Shown one piece after another: positions 34,651 through 44,918 of a stretch of 64,000 nucleotides of DNA. Source of the DNA: Sporobolomyces roseus (Eukaryota > Basidiomycota > Microbotryomycetes > Sporidiobolales > Sporidiobolaceae); NCBI GenBank assembly GCA_016617785.1, contig JADILM010000001.1, forward strand, positions 1,364,001-1,428,000. Reading direction: 5' to 3'. Made by a program: the position numbers and the translations under genes. The notes beneath the pieces are model-generated. The model was not told the origin of the DNA and made no database searches. It saw nothing but the letters and a program-made list of their open reading frames with translations. How positions within the stretch are numbered: position 1 is the first letter of the stretch; each line of letters opens with the position of its first letter.

Positions 34651-36248
34651 TCGGAGAAATGAATGATAGGGGGGTCGCGGCGAAAATTCCATACAGATAG
34701 GTCGTGCATCCTCACGTCAGCGCGCAACCTTAGGACGCATCGCCAGCGTGCTTCTGCCGGTGCGACAATCTTGTATGTATCCTCCATATCAGGCTCATTC
34801 GCAAGTACAAATTCGGTCGCTCGCGAGACGGAATCTTGAGGGACGGCAATAGACTCTTCGCAAACGACGGAAACTTGCTGAGCGTCTACTCACTGCCTAG
34901 TCATCACATCCACCTCATAAGTAAGGTATTTAGCTAAGGTCAGGAGCTGCATTCGATTGTGCCTTGTTGTTGCGTTGAACATGCGAGATACGGACAAAAC
35001 CTCGAGAGCTTTCCGCCTGAGCAGATACTCTGTCCAGCTCAAGCAAGCTCAGTGACTTTGCTTTGAAGATTGCTTTACTGCGTCGGTCATAGCAGACAGA
35101 AGCTGAAACCAACAAGCTTGCGAGACACTTTTTGGCGATATCAGCAATATCAGCAATATCTTTGTCAAGCGAATTTCTTTCTTGATCTCGTTCTCGCAAG
35201 CGTGGTCCGCTATAGACCACCGGATGGAAGCAGATGGCTCTCGAGGTTCTCAGATAGCTCAGCGAGAAAAGCGGAGGATTGTTTGGATTCCAAGAGGATG
35301 CTTCGCAACTTTCGCCCGCTGCCCTCGAGGGCCTCATCTCATCCCGCCAAACCACTGAGCTATTCCGACGGGCTCATCATACCGGACAGATACTGAGACC
35401 TGAGCTCAAAGCCAACTTGAGAGGACCCGGATACCGCCGGAGAGCAGGAGACAACCCGCGAGCGAAAATTGCCTGGTCGCGATTGCGCCGTATCGCTGAT
35501 CCAGCTCGATTCGAGCTCAAACGTGTCGTCGAGCGCATCCTGATCGATTCAAGGTGAACTTCAGATCGTTTCAATCATACCGTTCGTCTCTTCTCGATCG
35601 AATATTCAGGGGCGCGCGAAAAGCTTTGTTTCGCGCCAGAAACTTCCTCTGATCCATTCTGATCGGCAAAGAAAAGGGCTATGGGTACACCTGATGAGTT
35701 CTGAATGCTCAAAACGTGTAATGCGAGAGGTCCACGCTCGAATTTCGACAGATGGCAAGGAGAAGTAGGGTTAAACGCATTCGAGGTTGAGGAGAAGACA
35801 CGACAACGAAGATCAATTTCCGGCAATTCATAGCGTTCAGCTTGGTACAAAGAGTCAGGAACAAGACGAGGTGTCTATTCTGAGAAGGCACAGAGCCAAA
35901 TGTTTGCGAAAGAAGCGTATCGAAAACATAAGAGGGAGAAGAGTATGTTCAAAAGGAAGGTATCATCAAACGGAACATGAAACATGAAGTGGATCAGAGT
36001 GTCGCGGGTAAGAAGCCAGGTAGAAATGGACAGGAAGTAGGGAAAACGAAAAAAAAATGGAGGAAAGCGATACGTCAAACTAGATCTTTCTAAAGCTCCA
36101 CATCTTCAACACCATCTTCCTCCTCCTCCTCCTCCTCATCGTAATCTCCTGCGTCTTCGTCATCGGTAACAACCTCACCCGAAGCAAGTCGATTCCTTCT
36201 TCTTCCCATTCTCCTGCTCCACCTCATCAAGGATTCATACGCGTCGTT
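34651..36248. other. 1.6-kb gene-poor interval
   Basis: No gene is firmly recognised. The plus-strand frame ending at 35557 is arginine-rich and protein-like (KIAWSRLRRIADPARFELKR), preceded by a possible acceptor at about 35250, but no start exon was found. On the minus strand 36090-36317 is an open frame ending in a Glu/Asp-rich tail that overlaps the start of the next gene antisense. Either could be a small gene or chance. Confidence 0.4.
35138..35160. repeat. short tandem repeat, ATATCAGCA units
   Basis: About two and a half copies of the nine-base unit ATATCAGCA. It is short and simple, and no function is implied. Confidence 0.7.
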
Positions 36249-36977
36249 ATGTCTTCTACACGCGTCGACACTCATCCCTTCGCTCCCTGGCCTCTCCCCA
36301 CCAAGTACGCTGCCCAACTCGACGACCCAATCTCGCCTCCGTCGAAACCGACGAACAAGACTTCTCGAGAGAAAACGACTCTTTCTACTACAGAGTGCCT
36401 CAACGAGAAGTCAAGAATCAACGTCAGCGGTATCCCTGGAGTCGAGATTATCTATGTTGTTGAATTGGGGGATGAGGAATCAGCAGAGTTGAATCGAAGG
36501 AGACTGGGACTTACTTACGAGGAAAGGAATTCACTCTACCACGATTTCGTTAGGACCCAAGCTGGAGTGAAGTGCCGTAGCTGGATCGCTGAATCGCAAG
36601 CTGCTGACCTGCACGAGGAAGAGGACCAAGTTGAGAAAGGTGAGTTTCAACAAGTTGTCGTCTCGAATACTACAACCTAGTTTGAGCTGACGCTCGCTGC
36701 TTTCCCATCAGATCCATTCGTCGCGTCCGCTGCAGAAACTAGACAGTATCTGGCTTTGCCCAAGCGCAAAAAGCGTGAGTGTTTCGCATACTCTTTCCTG
36801 CGCCTTTTCATAGTTAATCAGCGTCTTCGGATAGGCCGCGTCGATGAGTCGAACGCCGTCTCTCGCTTGTTCTGCACTCCTTCGGCTTCTAGTACGATTA
36901 GTGATATGGATGATACTCTGGGATGGGCAGCAAAAAATGCAGAAAGCGGGGTTGAGATGGGAATGGAAGTCGATTGA
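36249..36977 (+). CDS. small hypothetical protein, three exons
   Basis: Exons 36249 to about 36640, about 36712-36773 and about 36835-36977 join in frame with GTGAGT donors and CAG/TAG acceptors. The product of about 200 residues starts MSSTRVDTHPFAPWPLPTKY, contains a possibly helical middle (RRLGLTYEERNSLYHDFVR) and a basic cluster LPKRKKRRVDES formed across the last splice, a plausible nuclear signal. The C-terminus is acidic and Met-rich. No family was recognised. The consistent frame across two introns argues that it is a real gene. A minus-strand open frame (36090-36317) overlaps its first 69 bases antisense. Confidence 0.6.
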
Positions 36978-39216
36978 GTAAAGAGGAGCGAGACGGAAGG
37001 CGAGAGTAGTGGACATAGGAATGAGCGTGCTTGAAAAGTCAAAGGAAAGTGTCGAGTTGGGAAGAGTTTGCTATTCTGCGAATTTGGTAATATCGAAATT
37101 GTCAGTTCTCTTTGTTCAGATACTTCTCTCGCCCAAGTAGAGAACAGAGAGAAGAGAGTAGAGAAAGAGAGTTGTGCAAGCGATTGAGAAACGCGATCGA
37201 GAGAGTTCGAGATACGAAAACCAGTGAACGATATCGAAGCAAGACTGAGCGGTATCAGCGAATAGAGAATCGGAGCAAGAAGCTTGAAGCTGAAAGCAGT
37301 GGAGATAAGACGAGACGGGAGAAAGCGCTTCGAGACTGTGAGATAGGGTGCACTTTAGTAGAGATCAAAAGAGGGAGTGAGTGAGAATGACGAGCTTACA
37401 GAGACTAAGGGGTCGCTCTACTCCGATACCGATAGAGCGTACTCGCGTATCGACCATCGTGGGGTCGCTTGCGATCTCGATCGAAGAGAACCAGCATCGC
37501 TAAAAGCCGTCCCGCTCAATGCGAAAGCTGTCTCGTCGTCGGAACGACTCCGTCAACACTTTCCAAGCTAAGACGGGCGCTATTCGAAGGATGTGTCCAC
37601 GCTCGAGGTGTTCGTTGCAGTCAAAGTGGTATTGACAAGTGAAAGAACTAAACCTGTCGAAGAGTAGACAAGAGATCGTAAGCCCGTGTATCTGTCAAAT
37701 CGTAGTGAAAGGGACCTCACACTCTACCAGATGTAGCTCGCAGTGAGGTCGACGACCCTCGTCGAGGGACATCGAAGGTCTACAGATACCGCTTCCAAAT
37801 CTCAAGAGAATTCCCGAGTTAGAGGGTTGACTCGCGTGGTCTGTATTGAAACAGCGATTGGAGGCTGGAGATACGCCGACGTAGCTGTTGACGATCGAGC
37901 TACCGCTGCAGAGAAGATGCTCTGCACAAAGTACGCGAAATGAGATCAGCTTGCGAAAGAGGATTGATCCCTTTGTCAATGTCCGTCCTCCCCCTCAATA
38001 ACATCCGAGATCTCGAGTGGTATTAATCGAGCGGTTTGTTCTTGGTCGTAGCACCGCGAGCGACGATGAGGAGGAAGGGGGTTTCAACGAGTACTCACAG
38101 CAGACCTTAGCCTTCCCTTTCCCCGACAAAGACAGACTCAATAGTATCCTGCGGTTCCATAATCGGATCTACGATTGCGAGCTAAACCTCAGGAGTGTGT
38201 ATCGAGGAGAGAGACCGAGGTGAAGTTTCGTGCTGACGATGTTCTTCGAATCGAGTGCAGCCGATCGAGAGGGCGTGAAGCGAGATAGATAAGTTCTTTC
38301 TGTGTCTTCCGATTACTATGGATGGGCTCCGAGGGTTGAAGTAATGAGAGGGGCCAAGATCGGAGATGGAGAAGAAGTTGAGGGAGGGGAAAGTTGCAAA
38401 AGTCGAGCGTAGTCGAGCGTCGCAGGTTACCTTTGATCTTGCAGTAGTCATACTTGCAGAGCGAAAGGAGAAGCGCGAGATGGGATGAGGAGCGGAAGCA
38501 AGAGTTGGATTTTTCGCACAGACTTTTTTTGGCACAGTCGAGTGTGTTGTTGAATGAATGCAGCTCTCTCACGCACCGGGCAGGAGAACCAATGAGGTCG
38601 ACACATTTGCGGAGGCTCAGCTCGCGAATTTATATTTCTTTCTTTCAATACGTTGCAACGAGCGGAGCTACACATCCGTTTTAGTCTTGACTCCACCTGC
38701 GATCTCAAAGCCAGCTAGGAATGATGAAGGCTCGAGGAGAACTCCGCTGATCATCGAGGTCTGTTGAAAGCTCTGCGAAAAGGCGAGAGCAATGGAGCGT
38801 CTCGAGTTCGAGTACTGAAGCGAGATCACGGCTTGTTATCGGAGACGACATTTAGCGAGCCTCTGTGAGGTCAAGGGACTGAGTGTGTCTTGACTTGAAG
38901 ATGAAAGATTTCGCACAGAATTCGCAGACGACGTTGAGCGCAAGTTTTTGGAGTTACAAGCGCTCGTACTCGTCAAGGCCTGTCTGAGCCATTGGCACAG
39001 CACGTCTGTGGCCAACTGCTAACAAGATGGGTAACAGAGAAGAAGCGAAGGCAAGCATTCCTCCTTCTCCGTTGAGAGTTCATATTTTGTCTTTGCTTAG
39101 TCTGACTTCTAGGTATCATCCCTTACTTCCTTCACTCACTCTCGTTTTCAAAGTCCAGTATTCAAGAACAAGGATCAGGGTCTCTCATTCGGGACTGTTG
39201 TGCGCTTTTGAGCTTT
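36978..39216. other. 2.2-kb gene-poor interval
   Basis: No coding exon, RNA gene or intact mobile element was recognised. The section 37130-37400 is purine-rich with repeated GAGA-like and CGAGA motifs. Frames are short and mostly without ATG. Together with 34651-36248 it makes this the emptiest part of the window, bounded on the right by the inverted tRNA-Leu copy. It may be decayed transposon sequence, but no terminal repeats or transposase/reverse transcriptase motifs were seen. Confidence 0.45.
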
Positions 39217-39297
39217 GTTGGATTTAAGCCCATGTAGTTCTACAGGGTAAGAGTCCCAATAACGAAAGTTGCGTGGGTTCGAACCCCATCCTAGGCA
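39217..39297 (+). pseudogene. truncated tRNA-Leu (UAA) pseudogene
   Basis: It contains the anticodon stem-loop, the intron, variable arm, T-arm and 3' acceptor strand identical or nearly identical to the tRNA-Leu at 34545-34650. The 5' acceptor strand and the whole D-arm, which carries the A box of the internal promoter, are absent and replaced by unrelated sequence. It cannot fold into a tRNA and is unlikely to be transcribed. Confidence 0.88.
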
Positions 39298-39596
39298 GTA
39301 TTCTCTTTTTGCCGAACGTCGCAGTACACCACATCCACTCTCGTACATTGTGCTCTCGCTGCGCGGTTCCCTCTGTCACTCATCGAGTAGCGACAGAGGA
39401 CAAAGTCTATATCCGCACTTTCTCCAATTCTTTTCGCAACTTTTTGTATAATTGTTCCAAACTAGTTCCGACACTCTCTCACTGAAACCCGATGAAGGGT
39501 CCTTCCATACAGGCTGTATAAGAGAGCAACAGTCCCACTTGAAGAAAGAGTGACCTATTCTATTTCACCTCATTTCAACTATCATTCCCATTCCAG
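39217..39596 (+). repeat. inverted duplication, copy 2
   Basis: Reverse-complement counterpart of 34246-34625, the same length. The left boundary falls inside the tRNA-Leu gene, at the base before the anticodon stem, and the right boundary falls at the last codons of the methyltransferase gene. The copies sit about 4.6 kb apart in opposite orientation. Confidence 0.85.
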
Positions 39597-39797
39597 CCGT
39601 CAGCTCACATACTGGTGCTGAATCATGGGCTTCGCAAGCTTCGGTACAGCGCACTTGCTCTCAATGCATATGACACTACCCACTTCCGACTTCCGCAAAG
39701 ATAGGAGACTTTTTTCGCTCCGAAGAAATCCTCGGAGGACGAGGAGGGCTGCGAATGAGGACTTCTCTCTTTCTCTCTTCAATCCACAACTCTAGCT

Positions 39798-40534
39798 ATG
39801 CCTAGTCAAGGCCGGCCGCCTGTTCTGGAAAGGGGTTACGTTCACCCGTGAGCTAAACTTCACTTGCCCTCGGTTCGCGGCCTGACGATTCCTTCTCACA
39901 GCGGATCACCTCGTCACAAGCGACACTCTTCATCAGAAGACGGTCAGCCCTCTGAAGCCGTACCTAAGATTCCCGCGCAGTACCTAGCAGAGAACGCTGC
40001 CGTACAGAAGCGTCAGGAGGAGCTCACGAGGAAAGAACTGGCGTACAGAACTGAGGTTAACCGACTGCGTAAGGAGCAGGACAAGGCAGGGCTCGGCCCT
40101 GATCAAGACAGACGGGGTCCAGGAGGAGAGCCTCCTGTCGATAAAACCAGCTTCTCGGATGAAGAGATGGATAAAGGGTGAGTTAATTCCGATCTCATCA
40201 CGTTGGGTGCACACTCATCCTCGTAAGAGAGAGTCAGCATACCGGACTTCCCTCTCCCGCCCAGTACCGGGGGCACTCGAGCCGGAACTTCAATCGTTCG
40301 CGACGAAGCCTTTCCTTCGCACCGCATCCCTAGACGTCACTCATTGAACGAAGACCAGCCAAGCGATGGAAGTGCTGGCGAGGTGCACAAGAGATCCCGT
40401 AAGTGCTCCTTGCGTATCACGACCTCCTTGCGAGAAAAGCGATACATTGATTTTGTCATTTCGCAGTTCCTCGCGTCAACAGTGGGAATTTGTCACTCTT
40501 TCCTCCGGCGATGCCCACAAGGAAGATTGTGTAA
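39798..40534 (+). CDS. small hypothetical protein with predicted coiled coil, four exons
   Basis: Exons 39798-39847, 39902-40177, 40265-40398 and 40467-40534 join in one frame of about 175 codons, each with a clear GT donor and CAG acceptor. Start is the ATG at 39798 (MPSQGRPPVLERGYVHPGSP). The middle has a heptad-like helix (YLAENAAVQKRQEELTRKEL) continuing into RTEVNRLRKEQDK, then an acidic SFSDEEMDKG. A motif R-R/K-H-S with following Glu-Asp-Gln-Pro-Ser occurs twice (KRHSSSEDGQPS; RRHSLNEDQPS), once on each side of the helix, which suggests an internal repeat. No family was recognised. It may be a small nuclear or cytoskeletal adaptor, but that is a guess. Confidence 0.55.
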
Positions 40535-40941
40535 GGTTCTGAGGAGCCAACGAGGATTCAAGAGCAAGCAAATGAAGAGCAAGGAGAGGAAGGGAGAGGG
40601 AAGAAACGAGACAAACCGTGGGCTTTCCGAGTATTGAGTAGAGGCAAGCCTGATAGGGAGGGTAGATGAAAGGAGTCTCTGTTAGATTAGCGTAGACGTA
40701 GAACTGCTATAGATCTTGTAGAGCTTGCCGGAATAGAGCGTTTTAGCGATTCTGAGCGAAATTCGAACGACTGCTTGGAAGAATGAGCTGAGAAGAAACG
40801 CCAACATACGCAAGCCATGAGCACGAGTCTTGAGAGGCATGCGAGCGAGTAAATGAACCAAAGCGAGAATCGAATGAAGTGTAAGAGGGAGAAAGAGATC
40901 GCGATGATTCGTCTTGAACCAACTCCCACTTTACTTAAGAA
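40535..40941. other. intergenic, upstream of UBA3
   Basis: It holds the 3' region of the small coiled-coil gene and the UBA3 promoter. No other exon was seen. The minus-strand open frame 40687-41061 overlaps the first UBA3 exon and is most likely a shadow. Confidence 0.45.
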
Positions 40942-42738
40942 ATGGTCGCACCTCAAGCTAGATTCAAGCACTTGGATCGTATTCTCACTCGTTCGGGTCC
41001 CTTCACCGATCCAGACTCGTTCACTCCTGGTCAAGAAGTTCAATCTTTCTTGAGGGAACAATGCAAAGTACTCGTCATTGGTGAGCTCTCCTTTAGCTGA
41101 ATCACTCTATAGAAGCTCTACTGATGCCCTCACTTGACCCTACAGGCGCTGGAGGATTGGGCTGTGAGATTCTCGCCAATCTCGCTTTGATGGGATTCGC
41201 AAATATCCATGTTATAGATATGGACACTATCGATATCTCCAACCTGAACAGACAGTTCTTGTTCAGGTCAGCTCACTCTCCCTCCAGCTCGAGCGGTTTC
41301 GAGAGAAGCTGACCTCCACTTCCCTCTTCCCTTCTCTCATCCGCAGGCCGAAGGATGTAGGCAAACCTAAAGCTACAGTGGCTGCAGAGTTCGTCATGAA
41401 CCGAGTACCTGGATGTAAAGTCACACCGTAAGATTCCCTCTTTCGCGAGGGAGAATCGATGCTAATTCTGGTTTCCCGTTTTCCAGCTACTTTGGCAAGA
41501 TTCAGGACAAGGGAGACGATTACTACATGCAATTCAACATCGTCATCTGTGGACTCGATTCAGTTGATGCTCGAAGGTGGATGAGCGCGACTCTCGTGAA
41601 TCTCGTTGATTCTGAGAACCCTGAAAGTTTGAAACCTCTCATTGACGGTGGTACAGAAGGTACGCTCAGACTCTCTCGCTTTCGGACATGCTACTGATCT
41701 TCAATTCTACCGTCTACAGGCTTCAAGGGTCAAGCTCGTGTCATCCTCCCTACCATCACCTCTTGCTACGAGTGCTCTCTCGACATGCTCACTCCTCCTA
41801 CCGCTTTCCCCATCTGCACCATCGCCAACACTCCCCGTCTACCCGAACACTGTATTGAGTGGGCAAGCATGCTCGAATGGCCGAAAGTCTTCAAAGGTGA
41901 ACTCTCGTTGCTGTTCTCCCTTGATTTCGACATCGAGCTGATTCCGATCTGACGTCTCTAGACAAGAAACTCGACAACGATGATCCTGAACACATTCAAT
42001 GGCTCTTCGACACTGCTCGTACTCGAGCTGAACAATTCAAGATTACGGGAGTAACTTGGAGTTTGACTCAAGGTGTCGTCAAACGTATAATTCCTGCGAT
42101 CGCTTCGACGAACGCTATCATCTCCGGCGAGTCTCCCATCTTCCTGTATAAAGCGAGACTCGGCTGACGAAGCAGACTTGGATTTTAGCTGCTTGCTGTA
42201 ACGAAGCGTTCAAGATCGCTACTTCCACAAACCCTTACCTCAGCAACTACATGTAAGCGAACCCTCGAACTGACTTGTATCTCGCATTCGACTAATCTCA
42301 CATATCGTTTGACAGGATGTACACCGGAAACGAATCGATCTACACCTACACTTTCGAACATCAACAGAAACCTGAATGTCCAGTTTGTGGAGGGGAGAAA
42401 TCGACAGTCACGATGAAGTCGAATCAACTACTACAGGATCTCATCGATTTGTTACTCGAGAAAGGTGATCTGTAAGCATCATCGAGATTGCTCTAAATTG
42501 CCCCTCACTGGATCACAACTGACAACGTTCGATTCTACCTTTTGACAGGCAAATCAAGCGACCCTCTCTCTCCCTTTCCGGAAAGAACCTCTACCTCCAA
42601 GCTCCTCCTCAGCTCGAATTGTCGACTCGCCCGAACCTCGAAAAGACTCTCGCAGAATTGTTCAACTCGGGCGATGTTTTGACGGTCACCGACAGCGGCT
42701 TGCCCTTCTCGTTGGACCTTCAAGTCAACTTTGAATAG
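40942..42738 (+). CDS. UBA3: NEDD8-activating enzyme E1 catalytic subunit
   Basis: Eight or so exons encode a ThiF-fold E1. Visible in order: the ATP-binding loop [39 protein letters not shown] (NEDD8-E1 signature), the zinc-binding and adenylation segments ([23 protein letters not shown]), the catalytic cysteine in [19 protein letters not shown], a second Cys pair ECPVCGGE, and a C-terminal ubiquitin-fold domain that recruits the E2 ([10 protein letters not shown] onward). With its partner Ula1/APPBP1 the enzyme activates NEDD8/Rub1 and passes it to Ubc12 for cullin modification. The absence of the N-terminal half of a full Uba1 distinguishes it. Start ATG at 40942; stop TAG at 42736. Confidence 0.94.
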
Positions 42739-43024
42739 ATCAACGAGTTGTTAAGCTTCCCTATGTAGATATGTGGTTCCGCGTTGTCTTCGTTTTTGTT
42801 TCGTTTTGTTCCCTTTCGTACCCGCAGGACCCCTCGCAATCACGTCGTTTCTTCTCGTTCTCTGCGTTCATACAAAGAAGCAAAGCAAACATCAAAGGTT
42901 ACAAAGAGCAAAGCGTGTGATTAAAAATTCGTACAGCCAAAGAAAAACATTAAGAGTATAGAGTCCCGTAAATTGTCCATCTCTCCATCGTCCCAGTTCT
43001 ACAGAAGCATCTCCGACGAAAGCT

Positions 43025-44687
43025 CTAGAGCATCATTGGTCCAGCTACTTCATCCCTCTTCTCCTTTCCAGCGAGAATCTCGACAATCTTCAAAGCCCAT
43101 TCAATCGCTGTTCCAGGGCCTCGAGAGGAGACGAGGTTCCCAGCAACAACAACTCGAGCTTCGGAGTACTCATAGTCTGTATCGAGAAGCGTGGGTTCAG
43201 TACTCGTTCAAAAATGAGGGAGTGGTCGGAACTCACGTTTCTCGAGATCACCTTTGACAGAGGGATGAGAAGTGATAGGAAGACCCAATCCGATTCCTGC
43301 ACTCTTGGCAGCGAGTGAACCTGCACAGATACATCCAACCAGTTTACCAGCCTACGTTCGAGCTTTGAAAATCAGCCACAGATCTCAGAGAGAAAGAGTT
43401 CAAGGAAAAAAAGAGACTCACATCGTAAGACTCTTGCAAGTAGGCTTTGACTCCTTCATCTTTACTCAATCGTTCAGCACCTTTCGCACCTCCCGGTACG
43501 ATAACACAATCAAAATCTGCTTTGTGTTCGGGTCGGAGAGTTTCGAACTGAGTATCGGCGAGAATCTTGGCTCCTCGTGAAAGAGTGATGTGCTGCGAAG
43601 GGAGTGAGAGAGCGTTAGTAGGGGATAGGTCAAGGTGAGACGAGGAGACAGCTTACGGGTAGAGAGTGAGAAGGAGAGAATTCGGGAGAGACGGAAACGA
43701 GGACGGGAGAGAGGGAAGCTCGAACGAAAATATCATAAGCGGTCCTGAACGAGAAACCAGGTCAGCCTCGCATTGATGAGAGAGGGGAGAAAGGAGTACA
43801 CACATGACTTCAATCTCCTCGGTTCCGTCTGCGACGAGAACCATTACTCGTTTCTCTCCTGCTTGTTTCGGAGCTGGTTCGAACGATTTCGAAACTGCCT
43901 TCTTGAATGAACTCGCAGCACGTTTGACCGAAGTTCGCCTACTCAACGGAGTATCGCTCAACGAAACACCTTTCCTCTCTCCCGCATCAATCGTCCTTCC
44001 TCCAATTGTGACTGTCTCCTTCTCGTTCTCTCCCTTCCCATCTGGACCTCCTTCCTCGGTAGTTGAAGTGACAGTGTTTCCATTCGATCTACCCCTCGTG
44101 AGTCCACCTCGACTAGTCGAACTCGGTTGACGACGAGGAACTCTTTGCGAAGTGGTTCGACGAGGAGGAGGTGCCCAACCTTCCAATTCCGAATCGGGTC
44201 TGACGGCGGCTTCTCCATTGGCACGAGGTGCGAACGATACACCTGGTGCAGATTTGCCTGTTTCATCATCTCCAACGTCGAATGCGCGAGCTCCTACTGA
44301 TTCTGGGTGTCGTTCGATTCCTGCCGCTTCTTTGTCTGATAGTACGTGAGCTGGAGGTGCTGGGAAGTAAGAGTCTGTGCAATGGGGATCGAGAGGGAGT
44401 TAGCGGAATTGCGGAAGTTTGCAGTTTTCGATTCTCCCCCCCACACTCAAACAGAAACAGGAAAGGGAAAGAGAAGGAGAGGGGAGATACTCACCTGGAG
44501 GAGGACTAGCACTAAAGGCAGCTAGAGATGGACTTATCCCACCATTCTCCTTGTTCGAGTTTGGAATAGTGATCGCTCCTGAAGTTGAACGTTGACGGGA
44601 GTTTGAAGGTCGCTCGGTTCGAGGACTTGAACGCGATAATGACCTGACTAGCTTCTTGAAGGGGTTCTCGTTACGTGGACTGGTCAT
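43025..44687 (-). CDS. DJ-1/PARK7-like protein with a long disordered N-terminal extension
   Basis: The C-terminal 190 residues or so are a DJ-1 domain: [17 protein letters not shown] (with the acidic residue that activates the cysteine), a [16 protein letters not shown] loop, the nucleophile elbow [13 protein letters not shown] (reactive Cys), [15 protein letters not shown] and a terminal helix ending EVAGPMML, close to eukaryotic DJ-1. Ahead of it, about 200 residues are Ser/Arg/Pro-rich with [20 protein letters not shown] at the start and a basic KKAVSKSF before the domain. Ordinary DJ-1 is about 190 residues and has no such region. DJ-1 proteins are redox-sensing or glyoxalase/deglycase-like. 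ATG at 44687 is the only plausible start in the 5' exon; the first intron falls between SPPP and DSYFP. Confidence 0.87.
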
Positions 44688-44918
44688 GGTTGGAAGTTAA
44701 AAGAGTGTTTGCGGTTTGAAGTTGAGAGAGAATGAGGGAAAGGAAAAGAGAGAGAGAAGCGAGTCTCGCCTCCTGAAAAACAACAAATCGCGTGCCTCTC
44801 TCCCCTTCGCAAGCCGGCTCAACTTTTCGCAACAACTCACAAGCCACTCCTGAGATCTCGCTCGTTCAAATCACAACAATCTTTGCACTTACGAAAGAGA
44901 AACCAAATACAACATGAC

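Noticed and set aside
36978..39216. Possible transposon in the gene-poor island
   Set aside because: No terminal inverted repeats, long terminal repeats, transposase or reverse-transcriptase motifs were seen, so no mobile element is called.
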